Shown piece after piece: positions 43,933-56,513 of a stretch of 64,000 nt of DNA (position 1 is the stretch's first letter; every line of letters starts with the position of its first letter). Position numbers and translations under genes: made by a program. The notes beneath the pieces are model-generated. The model did no database searches. It saw only the letters and a program-made list of their open reading frames with translations, and was not told the DNA's origin. This DNA comes from Takashimella koratensis. Lineage: Eukaryota > Basidiomycota > Tremellomycetes > Trichosporonales > Tetragoniomycetaceae. Location of the stretch: contig BCKT01000005.1 in NCBI GenBank assembly GCA_003116875.1, positions 496,001 through 560,000 on the forward strand, read 5' to 3'.

Positions 43933-44426
43933 ACCCTCGACCCTTCGACATGGTTTTTCAGGTCCGGATAGAAAATTATAATATAACACGCATGGAAGAG
44001 TGGTAACCCCGTGTGAAAGGCCGTAGGTCGAACACGTCCAACATGTCAAGTCAAGTCAACGAACTTTCACGATCGATTACGATCCAAGCAAGATACGCTC
44101 TCATACCCTTTGATCCCTATGTACCTCTAGCTCTACTTCTTTGTTTGGTCGGTATGTCATGGTTGCTCGTAGTCATGGGTTCTGTGGAAGATAGCTTTCT
44201 GCGACCCCCTGCTATCTCATTGATCGCTTGTGATTGATTGCATAGGCCGCTGTCGCATCCATGCATCGACCGTGCTGAGACTGGGCCTTTGGTCATTGTG
44301 CAGACAGACAGACGCACAGACCGCTGCCACCTTGACTCGACGGAATCAAATAATCCGAGATGATCCTCCACTTCGCGTTGACAACAACAACATTACCAAC
44401 ACACCATCGACCACTCAACGCCGCCC
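43933..44426. promoter_or_regulatory. BRCT gene 3' end and TFC4 promoter region
   Basis: About 490 bases without a supported gene. AT-rich words near 43970-43985; no named element. Confidence 0.5.
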
Positions 44427-45342
44427 ATGTCAGGTTTCGTCGAGGCCGAAGCCTCCAGTTCTCGATTCGACGATTTCTTAATCGACCCGGACCTGCTCAA
44501 CGAGACCGCACCCTTGGTCCGGCCCAGCGCAGGCGGAGACGAAGACCCTGATGCCGACGGGCTCGAGTACGAGTACGCTGATGTTGACGAGACCGGAGAC
44601 GCGGGCGTCGATGGGTTCAGAGGACTGACGTTGGGTGATATCGCCGGAGCGGCGGCGGCGGAACCAGGAGAGGACGTGGGTGTGTTGAAGTGAGTCCGTC
44701 TGTTGCTTGGAGGTGCTGTGGGTGAATTAGGCGATGGCTGGGTAGCGAGCGGGAAGAGACCGGTGGCAAAGGGTCAGTGCTGATGAGGATCAGTCGGCTC
44801 GCTGGGCTCGTCTCTCGCCCGGGAGAAGGGCAGCTGTTCCAGGCAGAAATCGAGAATATCGCAGCCAACGACCAAGAGGACTTGCCACAGATGAGCACTC
44901 GAGCTCCTCGTCGAACAGGCGTGAGTTAGGGATCTGGATCTTCGTCCTCTTCGCCGTCCCTGGTCCATATCCCATCCCATCACCATCTACTGTCCTGATC
45001 CGCCTATCTGACTGACTGACCATCGACAATCAGCGTCGCCCGCATAGACCTTCGCCCGAAGTCCAATCCCTCCTCGGTCGCGCCAACATGGCATATATCA
45101 CCCAAGGTCCCGAAATCGCCATCAACCTCTTCCTGGAAGTCATCAGACACGACGTCGAAGTTGAATCAGCATGGAAGTCCCTGGCGAGCATGTATGAGGA
45201 GACAGGGCAGCATGAAGCTTCGAGACAGATGAAGTTTTGTAGTGCGCATTTGGAGGGTGATCCGGAGACTTGGGAGCAGCTTGCAAATGAGTACAAGTGA
45301 GTGATCAGGCAGGTGATTGATACAGAGGGGATTGGGGGCCCG

Positions 45343-45402
<60 letters not shown>

Positions 45403-48400
45403 GTGATGGGATAGGATGGGAGAGATAGGATAAGGAGCTCTATATAGAGTCTTGAAGAACACTGAAGACCAGACGCTGACGGCTACTTCTCACTGCAGGA
45501 TGGAGGGAAATAGAGTGCAAACATTGTACTGCTTGAGAAAAGCGTACAAGCTCGACCCGACCAGCTTGCCAGTACTGTGGGAACTATTGGAACTGTACCG
45601 AGGCGACGGTCAGAAGAACAAAGTAAGCATGGCTAAATGACTTGAAATAAGGAATCACCGTAATCTCTTTGCTAACTGCTGTCGGCTACCTCTTCTTTAC
45701 ACAGGCGATCAACGTACTACGCCGCCTGTGCCGCGCCGACCCGACGTACGCCCACAACTTCAATTTCCTCATGGAATTCCATGGCCTCCTCGTGGACTCC
45801 AACCAATTCGACCTGGGCGCGCAGCTCTTCCGCGACGCGTTCGACTACCACTTTGAGACCTTTTCCGGACCCGACGACTCGGATCTCACCGATAACACGA
45901 TGCAAGTGGAACATGTCGTCGCGCTCGCGGATTTCCTTCTCCAAGCTGACGAGCTGGAGACGGCTGTCCAAGTGATTCGGAGAGGACAGAGGTGGTTGCA
46001 GAATAGGAAAGAGCAGCGGTCATGGGATGATTGGGAGGACGATAGGGAGTACGACCCGCCAAATTATTTCAGGGAAGATAAAGAAGAGGATTTGGCAGAT
46101 GTGTGGTTTGTCCTTGATGATATGTTGAGGCATCGGTTGGGCCTCGCCAGGCTTCGGTTGGGAGATGACGAAGAAGCAGCTGTAAGTGGTTGAAGAGGTC
46201 TAGCCGTTTCTTGGTCCTCAACGATCGGGGAGAGAGGAGTGAACGAAGCTGACATGAGACCCAGCTTCATCTGGACGAGATCGAGAAGCTCGACCCGTCA
46301 ATCAATGAGGATTTGTATAGACAAACAGCCCAGGCGCTGATGACTCGCAATATGTGGGAGCGAGCTCTCGACTACTGGGACAAACTGCGAGAGTCTGACG
46401 TGAGTGAGAGCCTTATTTGCTTTCACATTGGGCCTTTACTGAAGATGGTCAAACAGGATATTGACGACGAAGTGAGCGTCGTCTTCAATATGGGCAAATG
46501 TCAACACCAACTCAAGCGACTTGTGAACGCCGAGGAGGCGCTCAAGTGGGGTAAGCTTGGTAATGGGAGACATAAATACTGACAAATAGTCGTCACTGTT
46601 GAGCCGGATAACCGCGAAGCTCGCCTCCTGCTCGCTGCGATCTTGGAAGACCTTGGCAAGCGAGCTGAGGCACTCGATGTTGTCAATGAGCGTGGGTCTG
46701 ATCTGTTCTCTAGCACTTGATTTTGCAGAGTTGCTGAGCACCTTATGACTCTACAGTTCTCGGGAGCGCCCCGCCACGTAAACACATGAGCAAAGGCGAA
46801 CGAGCCGCTGAGACAAAACTGAACAAACAAGTCCTCGAAGCTCAAGCTCAGCAGACCATGCACAGTCTCTGGGAAGAATTGCAAGCTGCGGAAATTGGGA
46901 TCGGGGAAGGAGAGCCACATGCGTTGGATATCTTTATCGATAGAGCAGGAACAATGGTGGAGACGTTCCGGCTAGCGAAGAGGAATTTCAACAAGAACAG
47001 AGTAAGCGTCATCTCTTATCTCGTTGGAGCGGAGAAAGAGGCAGATATTTGGTAGAGATCACTTGCTGAAGGCTGCAGGGTATCACCCGAGTGGTCAAAC
47101 GGCGGCAGTATGGTGCAAAAAACGACGTCAATTCCCAGGCGCAAGCGATGAAGGACCGCTTGCACCGGACTCTAGGATGTGAGCATGAGCCCGACCTGCC
47201 AGGAACACAGCTGACAGCATTATCCAACAGTTGACGACGAAACGCCCCTCGACCAGCACGAGAAATACACTCTGGTCCGACAAACCGAATTTTACGGGAT
47301 CGGAGCGGAAGACTGGCTGTCGTTGACCATCAAGGTGAGGCTGATACACAAGCTCAGGGACGAGGACACGGGAGAAAGCATGGGACAGGATCGGGCTAAC
47401 GTGCCGTACACAGTACTGCTGCGTGCTGGCAGTGAAGAACGAGGCCGAAGTCGCGCTGGATATCCTCGAACACGTGATGTGGTCTGGGTTGTTCAATAAT
47501 CGACGATGCGAGATTGCGCTCCGCCTCGTCATCATTGGTGAGTGTTGGAGACGGGGAACCACCAAGTGGCGAGGAGACTCGGAAACCCTTCTGACCTTGT
47601 CATAGCATGTGCAATTCGGATACCCGACTACGCAAGGGTGACCGAGAATTGCCGCATTCTCGCATACAAACACCAGTTCCGACCCGAACCCCTCTTGATC
47701 ATGCTCTCCGTCATTGCAGGTGGTGGCGAAGACGCTGTCAAAGCTTGGCAAGCTGTCAACCTCCAAAAGTTCATGTACCGCGAATTGCGAATGTACAATG
47801 ACGCCACGGTCGGCTACAAGCTCAAGTACAGCCAACGTCAATCCCGCTGGACATTTACTGCTCGGATAGGGCTGTCCCGACAAATGGGGGATATCGATTT
47901 GCCGCACCCAGGCAAAAACAATGGAGCGTCGCCGAAGAAGAAGAAGAAGAAGGGGAGTAAGAGTAAGAGTAAGAGTAAAGGGATTGAAGATGTGGATGTG
48001 GATGTGGATGTGGATGAGGATGAAGATGAAGATGAAGACGACGAGGAGCCAGGGGAGGATGAGCGGCTGGGAGAGGGAGAGGAAGACGTGTTACCGGAGG
48101 ATGAGTTAGAACAGGTCGGGATGAGAGAGTGCCCAAAACCGACAATCCCATCGCCGGTGTATAATACCATCTACGGGCTCAACCTCCTCTCGTCTAGAAG
48201 CCACCAGATGGCTCTGGGTGAGTTGAGAGGAGGACCACGGAGGGGAGAGTGGATAATAACGTCGCTGCTGAGTTGGTTGCTGACCCTTCAATCACTCTTC
48301 GTTACAGTGTTCTTCTTCCGCGCGTACGAGGTCAATCCATACGACGCGTTCCTCAACCTTTGTATCGCTCAGGCTTATTTCGGCCGCGCCATGGTCCGGC

Positions 48401-48957
48401 AGTCGGACAACCGACACTTCCAGATCACCCAGGTGAGTTGAACGCAGATTCTCTCCACCTCCCTCCACGGTTTCTAGCTCTTTGTCACTGTGTGCGCGGG
48501 TGACTGATAGGGATGTCCGTTCGTAGGGTCTCGCATTCTTGGCACGGTACCGTTCACTCAGCCCGAAGGACGCATTTTCTCAGGAAGAAGTCGACTATAA
48601 CTTTGGTCGCGCTTTCCATTCCATCAGTGAGTTGTCGGGCGAGCGACGTCCTTGCTCCAGATGAGGAGTGATACTGGGCTAATGAACCATTGCAGGTATC
48701 GTCCATCTCGCCACTGATCACTACGAGCGCGTCTTGTCGTCTGTCAAAGCTCGGATGGACGCTACCGATGACCCAGATGTAAGCATCGCCTTGTTCTCAA
48801 CTAGACATGAGCACCGCGCTGACGCCGCCGATAGGAGGCTGAAGTGATTCGACAAACTTCGCATGCCTGGGAAGCCGCTCATAATCTTATGCTCATCTAC
48901 GCGTCCATGGGTTCAACCGAGCTTGTGCGACAAAAGTCTCAGTGGCTCGCGATTTAG
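44427..48957 (+). CDS. TFC4: TFIIIC subunit Tfc4 (tau131/GTF3C3), TPR protein
   Basis: Gene of about 15 exons starting MSGFVEAEASSSRFDDFL. An acidic N-terminus is followed by TPR arrays: LLGRANMAYITQGPEIAINLFLEVI, WKSLASMYEETGQHEAS, VLWELLELYRGDGQ, AINVLRRLCRADPTYAHNF and AHNLMLIYASMG. The family signature NPYDAFLNLCIAQAYFGRAM occurs in the C-terminal exons (near 48340), and the protein ends QWLAI. TFIIIC binds A and B boxes of tRNA genes and this subunit recruits TFIIIB. A Lys-rich then Asp/Glu-rich insert (47935-48110), encoded by AAG, GTG/GAT and GAA repeats, separates the TPR arrays. One intron (45299 to about 45498) carries 57 consecutive G. Exon junctions fit GTGAGT/CTGAC/CAG rules throughout. 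Confidence 0.92.
45345..45401 (+). repeat. 57-nt G homopolymer in a TFC4 intron
   Basis: Uninterrupted G from 45345 to 45401, preceded by more G-rich DNA from 45327. It lies in the TFC4 intron after the exon ending ANEYK and well upstream of the branch site. The true length may differ because such runs are hard to sequence. Confidence 0.9.
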
Positions 48958-51546
48958 CAGAGAACCGGGGTTTGGGGATATGCGTTATGGGTTATGGACA
49001 AGGGGTGAGCGGGGTAATGCAGCGCGGGAAAGGAGTTACAGATGGAGATTTTACGATCCGCAAAGATATGAACTACATGAACATGATGAGAGACAGGTTT
49101 ACGTTGTTTGAATTGGTCATGCTGTGATGCGGTGTATATCCCTGCGGCTAGCGGATGGCAGCTTGAGACTTTAGTATCCATGCTAAATTGAAACAAGGTC
49201 ATCTTCGCCATCGACGTCTATACAGAGAGGCCACCGGGGTCGGAGTTCTCGTACACGTCTGCAAGGTCCCGGAACGGGAAACTGCAGGGCAAAAGGCCAA
49301 ACCTCAAACCGAAGCCTAAACCAAATCCAGAACTGTATCTGTCGACGCGTGCCTAGATTGGGGGTCGACGTTGTTTGGTCTACTCTGCCCAGGTACGCGT
49401 CGGTCCTGTCATGCTAGGATCGGAGTGCGGGAGCTACACCAGAGTGCATGCATGCAACCTGCCACCGGTATAGATTACGACCTCTGCGTGGTATAGAGAG
49501 CTACGCGAATGCTACGCACGCCTGTCGATGATCTTACTGGTGGGACACTTACTGTTGGGACAGATTCAAAGAAAGCGCTGCGTGTACAAGAAACCAAGTG
49601 GGCTGAGTAAACACCTTTTCTACGGCCACCAACACCAGCGCCAGTGAAGATGCATTCCAGATTTACGTTGCACTCGCGTGCCCGCCACCGCGGCCGCACT
49701 ACTGTCCCAGGCCCCGCGCCTGTCCCAAGGGCTCCACCACTTGCCTCTGCTGGATTAGATTGGTACATGTGAGTGACGGACGATCAGATGAGTGTGATCG
49801 CCTCGATCGCTGGTACTGTAACAGCCCTTACACCATCACCGTAAACGGCGGAAAGGGCCTCAGGTCGTCCAGGCTGTAGAGGACAGCTGGAATACTGCGG
49901 CCTGACCCGGAGGCAAACGACGACCCTGTACGCGAGGGTGAGGGGGTGGATGACTCTCGTCTCGTCAGCTTAGGTAAGTGTCAACAAGCGACGATCGGTG
50001 AAACTGGCTGGACCTGCGACAGAGGGTCGGACGGTAGGCGCATTGCGCTGGGGAGAACAGAGTTTGCCAAAGACACAAGCAGGTCCGGAGGCGTCTCGAC
50101 CCTGCGCCCTGGGGTATGCAGCGCATCGAGTCGCTCTTTGGGTTTCCTCTGCTTCTGGTCGGGTTTCTTTTCAGGATCGATTCCATTTCGACCCTCGCTC
50201 GGCCGACGTAAACATCCGGTTTGTTTACGCGCGCGGGGGGCTCGGACCTCGCGCTCGTTCTCTAAACCGGATGCTGGGCTTTGCCCCAAGCCGGTGCGGT
50301 CGTCTGACCCTTTTTTTCATTTTGCTGCTTTCAGAACTCGTTCTGTTTTTTTTTCCTTTCCTCCTCTTAATGAACTTGAATTGCAAGATGGATCGTAAAC
50401 CCAGTTGGCCTGGTCGACCCAAGTCATACCCTCCCGTCGGCCTCTCGTGTCTCGTCCGATGGGTTGGGAGGGGTTGGGAGGGGGGGTGACCCTCGTTTCG
50501 CTACGCCACAATTTTACATGACATGTCGGGAGAGACATGCCCGATACACCCACCTCCTGGCCATTGTTTGGTTCCCCCCCCCCCCCAGTCCCAAAGCCTG
50601 CATCCATTTCAGGCTTGCCCTCCCCCCCAACACCTAACACCGGCTCTGGCGAGTTGCCGTTGCGTGCTGCCTTGGATGCAAGTCGTCAGACCATAACGCC
50701 ACCCTCTCCCCCTCCTCTGCTCACCCTCCCCCCTGCCCTTCCCCCACCTGCCCTGCTGAGGCGCCTAGGCAGCCTCCCCCGGACGCCTCTCTCCCTCCCC
50801 ACACGAGTGACAGACTGCAACAACGTCGCCTTCCCATTCACCTCCCCTGTGTCTCGCTATTTTGGTCTACACCGTCTTGTCTCCCCAACATCACTCACAC
50901 CCACGTCCCGTCCTCACTCACTCGTTTGTCTCGTCGTTCACTTTGGACATTCACTCAACCTTCGCTCGACGCAAAGCTCACGCCGTCTTCATCTCGCACC
51001 GACCTCTAAAGGACCTCTGTGTCGGCTACCCTCGCGATCCGGAATACTAGGTCTACCCCTTGATCCCCTTGATCTTTCCGACATCGACCACAACTGGAGC
51101 CTGTTACCCGGTTGTGATTCAGACTAGCCAAAACATCCACCTGCTCGGACAACTGCACTCGTGAGTACCGAGTTCCGTGCCGTACAGGGAACCATCCTGT
51201 CGTCCTGCCATCCAGCCTACCATCACCCACATCCATCCCCCCCTTCGGGACCTGGCCGGGTCCCCATCTCATTCCCCCTTGATCCATCATTTCGTGGTCG
51301 TGTGAGAGCCTTGGGGCGCCGCCTAGACCGCTTCTTGGGCGAGCCATCCCTCGCGCCAGACCCCTAATCCTTCACGATGAATGTCAGCTGACTTGTGGAC
51401 TTTGTGGCCCGCGCGTCGCTCAAAGGACCCTTGCAGTGTCTCAAATATCCCCTGCCCCCAAATCCCAACTCCCTCGATCGCCTACCCCAGCTGCAGCGTC
51501 CGTGGACCCCCAGATACCCCTGCGCCTCTTGTTCAACGTTTACACC
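48958..51546. other. 2.6-kb region without a supported gene
   Basis: This is the longest gene-free stretch of the window, between TFC4 and the next + strand gene. Open frames here (for example at 49946-50398 and 50537-51127) show no domain, and their residues follow local C/T or G/C bias. It holds T tracts near 50312-50360, a run of 13 C at 50574-50586, C-rich DNA up to 51540, and a perfect 8-bp inverted repeat at 50207-50229. A long promoter, a spliced 5' leader of the next gene, or a non-coding RNA are all possible. Confidence 0.6.
50207..50229. promoter_or_regulatory. palindromic forkhead-like site CGTAAACA(7)TGTTTACG
   Basis: CGTAAACA at 50207-50214 is repeated in exact inverse as TGTTTACG at 50222-50229, with a 7-base spacer. 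GTAAACA is the core bound by forkhead transcription factors. It lies 1.3 kb before the next start codon. Sequence match only. Confidence 0.4.
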
Positions 51547-53427
51547 ATGTCTGCCTCATCTCCTCTCCTCGACAACCGCGATCGCGACCGCCTCGACCTT
51601 GACGACGGTGGTCCCGACTTTTCCGACGCCGACTACAAACAACGCCGTCCTCGAGTCCTTAATCGCATGCCAACCCACGGATCCGACGAATCCTTCATCA
51701 CTGCACCTTCACCTTTCCCGCACCAGTCCACTACTGTGGGCGACAAAACTGCGGCCCCGCTCACCCCACCGGCCTCGGACGAGGATAGCGCAGACGAGAA
51801 GCGTGCACGACGCGCGTCCAAGGGCCTCAGCTTGAGCAGGTCGATGCAGAACCTCAAGGCGAAAGTCGGTGGCAGTAGTTATACCAACAACGCAAGTGGC
51901 ACAAAGGACAAGAAAAGCCGAGGAAGAGCCAACACGACCGTCACCTCGTAAGTCGCAGAACATGATCATGGATGCGAAAATCAGTAAGCTGACAACCATC
52001 GCCAGACCCAAACTAGCCGAAGCGATTCCGCCCGTCCCACCCGTGCCCGCCATGCCTGCCTCTATCGCCAAACCCACGTTGGAGGCAGCTCCCTCCTCCA
52101 CCCCCGCCCCCGCCGCCTCCTCTGGAAAGACTGAAAAGTCCTCTGGCCTCGGTTCTTTCTTCCGCAAGCTCGCAGGCAAGTCTCCTGCGCCAACATCACG
52201 TACGCCTCTCCCAGGCACCTCTGCTCCCTCGGCCGCCCCGCCTACTCTTGCTCCGGCGCTGCCTACGAGCGCGACCGAACCTACCCGCCCGCCAACGAAC
52301 CGTAGCGCCACCTCGACCACGCCAGCGAAGAAGGGTCTCCACCTCAAGCTCAGCACGCAGTCGCTCCGTTCTCCTCCGCCTGAGCCCATGCTCAACTCCC
52401 CTCGCTCAGGCACCGCCCCGTCTCTCCCCCTCGTCAGCTCTCCATCAGACCTCGGCACTTCCCTCGCCGCTCACATGGACGAGTCAGGTGTGAAGCGCGC
52501 CGGGACCCTGCGCCGCGTCCCTGCACCCCGCGTCGTCACTAACCCATGCGACATCCCGCTTCCCCCCTCCCCCATCCTTGGTGGCTTGCAGCTTCCCCCC
52601 GTGCCGACCCCGGAACAGCCGTCGATCGCAGTGTTCACTCCCGAGCAGACCCAACGCCTACCGTCAGTCTCACCACCCAAGTCCAAGACAGAGGACTTTG
52701 CCCCCGCCCGCGCTGTTCCCGCTCGGGCTGCGCAGACCGTCGGTGCACAGGTCAAGGAGAGCAAGAACGCGCTCTTGAGCCTTGAGGGCTTCGATTTCGC
52801 CGACTCTGAAGAATCGCACGAGGACGCGAGAGACACGATTCGACCCCTTCCTCCTCTTCGGATCCCGTCCAACAACCGGGCAGTGTCCAACCCCAGTCCC
52901 GTCACGGCGACCGAGGACGACATCGTTACCCCCAGCTCCTCCCTTGAGGATAAGAACCCCATCCCCCGGTCTGTCTCGCACAGCAACAACTTGCCGTCCA
53001 AGGCACCGGTGGCGCCTGTCGTTCAACCCGCCCAGCCTGCGTCCACCGCCAAGCTTGGTCGCAAGGAGAGCAAGTGGCGCAAATCGGTCATGAACATGTC
53101 AGACGTGAGTTTCAGATTGCGATTGGAGGATAGAATTTTGGATCTGACTTGATCCCGTTGCAGCCTTTCAACCGCCGAGCCAGCCAACACCCGCCTCAGC
53201 AGCAAGCCGCACCTGCTCCTCGCCCTCAACCTACTGCTCGCCCCCAGCCCGCCGCGCCCCGCGCTCCCGTCGTCCGCGAGTCGTATGTCGACAAACAGCG
53301 CCGGCTCGCTGCGAACCGCCAGTCGTGTGCGCCCACCCAGCACAGCCGAGCCAGCGTCGCCGCCGAGATGCAGGGGATCGGGAACAAAGAGGAACAAGAC
53401 GCCGCAGAGACTTTCTTCATGGCTTGA
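51547..53427 (+). CDS. Pro/Ser-rich basidiomycete protein of unknown function
   Basis: Three exons: 51547 to about 51949, 52006 to about 53105, and 53164-53427, with GTAAGT and GTGAGT donors, encode roughly 585 residues. The start is MSASSPLLDNRDRDRL. Most of the protein is disordered and rich in Pro, Ser, Thr and Ala. Conserved-looking islands are KGLSLSRSMQNLKAKVGG, SSGLGSFFRKLAGKSPAP, SLEGFDFADSEESHEDA, and KWRKSVMNMSDPFNRRAS. The C-terminus QSCAPTQHSRASVAAEMQGI then KEEQDAAETFFMA resembles a terminal motif I recall from other basidiomycete proteins of unknown function. There is no signal peptide or membrane helix. Function is not known; the Ser/Pro sites suggest phosphorylation. Confidence 0.75.
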
Positions 53428-54001
53428 GACCGAAATCTAAAAGCAAACAAGGAGATTGATTCAAAATCGCACACATCAAAGGGACACTTGCATTATTACA
53501 ATTTGGCACATTGTTGTTTTACTAGCCGCATGGTTCGTGCCTCTCTTCCCTCTAGTACTCGCTTCAAAGCTCTTGCCCTTAGTTTCTCTCGTATCGTAAT
53601 CTGACTCTGTCGCGGTTGGCTGTGGGTGGTCGATCTCGTCCGCCACTCACTTCAATTGGTGGTTGGGTCGGCTGGAACAATCTTTCCTGTCTGTTGTACT
53701 CGTATCTTTGTGATCAATGTAATCCGCGGTTTCCTTTTCCAGCGAGCAGCTGTGGGCATGGGACCTCAGATGATAGGCTCAACAGCGACTGCGAGCAGTG
53801 ATGACCGACCCGGTTGAGCTGGGCGGTGAATGGTCGGATAAACTGGTTTGGCGGCGATTAGATTTCAATATCCTCGTCAACTTGAACGCGTCTCTGTTTA
53901 CCCTTGCTCTCTCTTCACCCTCCACCCCCAGACATTGTCATGACACCTCCATCCCTGCCGATACCAGCACCCAGACAGCGATAGTAGCACGACCCGACAC
54001 G
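53428..54001. promoter_or_regulatory. intergenic region upstream of the RAD57-like gene
   Basis: About 570 bases; 3' end of the previous gene and promoter of the next. No gene or named element recognised. Confidence 0.5.
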
Positions 54002-56202
54002 ATGTCGTTTGCGAGTTTCCCACTCGACTCGCTCGATCTTCCCCCACCGCTGCTTGCGGTCTGCATCAAAGGTCAGTCCAGCTCTTCACAATTGATCAAC
54101 CACCTGCTCCTCTTTCCTGCCATTACCTCAGCTGGGGTTAGGTATACTGAGCCCAAGCTGACATAAAGCAACAGCTGGGCTATTTAACGCTTCCGACGTC
54201 CTTTTACCTTCCATCTCCGATTTGGCGAGACGACTCCGCCCGCACTTGACGGGCTTCAACCATTCAAAACAGGTAACGGACCTGATCTCGGCTGTCGCAC
54301 GCTCTATCTCGCCTGCGATCCATACGGCTGCGGAAGGATACGAAAATAGGAAGGGAAAGGAAAGGGCGGAGGACGAGAGAGGTGAGCATGCGGAGGACGA
54401 TGATGGGAGATGGGTTAGTACAGGAGACGAGGAGATCGATCAGCTCCTTGGAGGAGGAGTCCGACTTGGGGTTCTCACAGAACTGGTTGGCGAAAGGTAA
54501 GCGCAGTTCGGTATCCCTAAGCCCTGCCTGTGTGTGTTCGAGCAAAAGAGGCTGACGAATGACCGACCTCTTCGTCGACATCAGTGCCGCCGGCAAGTCT
54601 CACATGTGTATGAGTCTCGCCCTGGCCGCGCAGGTGCCCACGCTTTCCAAGTCGCCAGGGGGAGCGATCGTCCTCACTTCGGAACGAGAACTGCCAACGT
54701 CCCGACTGGTCGAGATTGCCCGGTCGCTCATTGCTCGATCATCTGAATTGGCTGTTAGGGAAGGAAATCTGACAGGGGTGGAAGCAGAGAGTGAGCCTGG
54801 AGAGGAAGTCCGGAAACAGGGAGGTAGTGGTAGTGGTCGTGGGGCGGGAACACCGAGTATCAAAACGATGCTGGATAATGTCCACACGACGAGGTGTCAA
54901 GATATCGACGCGCTCGATCACGCTCTATCTTTCGTCATTCCGCACATGCTTGCGTCAAGGTTAGACTCGACACACTCGCCTATGATGGGCCAGCTTCCGC
55001 CCTCCTCCAGCGGCTCCGATAAAACCGCTACCTCGACCTCGAACGACAATGCAAGAAGTGCCGGTGCCAAATCCCGATCGAGGTCAGGTGCGGGCACCCT
55101 ACCGATCCGCCTGATCATCCTCGACTCGATCACCGCGCTTCTCCGTGGTGAAACGGCATCGACATCGGCAGGTCTCACGCAGCGGAGTAGACACCTCTGT
55201 GCGGTCGCGGACAAGCTCAAAGCTCTGGCTGTCGAGTACGACCTAGCTGTCGTCGTCGTCAACCAGGTGTCGGACGTATTCAAGCCGCTTACATCCAGTT
55301 TGCCGAATCACGACGCAGACGACGACGACGAGGCGGAGAGGGAGGGTCGAGGCTTTAACAGAGCGAAGAGCGTCGTCGTTGCTGGGCCAGGTACGGGACC
55401 GCGAAACGCTTCTCCGAGTACAGGAGGCGTCTCAGCCACTGCGCCATCGGTTCAAGCTCCCAGCCAGCCAGCATGGAACGATCGAGAACCCCCTCCACCA
55501 ATGTTATACGCGACCCAGGCCCGGTGGTTCTCTGGCCAAAGCAGTACCGTACATAAAGAAGCGAGTCTGGGGATCGTTTGGGCTAACGCGGTGAATACGC
55601 GGATCATGCTTGCGAGAACGGGTAGGCGGCGGATGCTCGTGGATGCGGATATCATCCCTCCCAAGCGGTGGAAGGCGGGAGACGGCGGAGCTCAGTCTCA
55701 CTCTACAGACTACATAGCCGATAATGGAAACACCACCGTCCCGTCCAGTGGCGCCGAAGCGAGTCGCGTGGTCATCGGATACAACATCGACGATACCAAA
55801 CCAACCCTCATTCGTCGCCTCTTCCTCGTTTTCTCGCCCTTTGCTAGCCCCGCTACAATCGACTACACCATCACGCCCTCGGGGGTGCATACGATCCCCG
55901 GCTCGACCAAGGCCGTCGATCTCTCTGCAGCACTGAAACGGCGCGACGCAGCGGCAGCGACGAAGGTGGTGGAGCGAAGTGCCCAAGAGGCGGGAGCGCC
56001 AAGGCAGGGACAGGGGATGGGACAAGGGAAAATGGGGTACGAACAGATAGGCGTGGGTCAGGAAGAGGAAGGAGCGGCGGACGAAGACGAGTTTGAAAGA
56101 GAGGTGTTTGATGATTTTGGAGATTTGCCAGCGGGTTTCTGGGACGGCAAGTTTGACGAGATGTTGACTGCCGAGCCTCTCGCCGAGGGTGTAGTCGACT
56201 GA
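54002..56202 (+). CDS. RAD57: RecA/Rad51 paralog, RAD57/XRCC3-like
   Basis: Exon 1 starts MSFASFPLDSLDLPPPLLAV and joins by a GTCAGT intron to AGLFNASDVLLPSISDLARRL, a helix-hairpin-like N-domain. GDEEIDQLLGGGVRLGVLTELVGE follows. Splicing of GAAAG to TGCCGCC restores Walker A as G-E-S-A-A-G-K-S (near 54590). PIRLIILDSITALLRGE (near 55105) is Walker B. TQRSRHLCAVADKLKALAVEYDLAVVVVNQVSD and LGIVWANAVNTRIMLAR match the XRCC3/Rad57 core. Low-complexity inserts separate Walker A from Walker B (54790-54860 and 54960-55090) and follow the L2 region (55300-55480). With Rad55-type partners such proteins stabilise Rad51 filaments in homologous recombination. RAD57 against another paralog is not settled; XRCC3-like features favour it. 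Confidence 0.85.
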
Positions 56203-56513
56203 GTCAGGCAGGCGTAGAGAGCGAGCGGTGTGTCTTCGCGAAGACTCATCTTATCGCAACCCTCCCACCTTTGGACTTTACCGTCCTTCCATTGCTTCAA
56301 GTCCCATCGTTGTCTAATTTCTCATCCCTGTCGCTTCACTCTCATTCTGTCACTCTCCAACCACGTTGTAAAACACACAAGCATTGGCATCGCTAGGCAT
56401 GGACTGTATATATACAAAGCTACCATCGTCGCATACATGTCGTCATGATTTTAAGTTTTCCGTTCCTTTGCAAGAACTGATAGACGCGAGCTCGGCGCTG
56501 TCTGCCCAGAACT
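56203..56513. other. convergent intergenic region
   Basis: About 310 bases between convergent genes, presumably 3' untranslated regions. Contains TATATATAC near 56407. No gene. Confidence 0.6.

Noticed and set aside
49946..50489. Two overlapping + strand open frames of 150-163 codons
   Set aside because: No domain, no good splice pattern, and residues follow local base bias.
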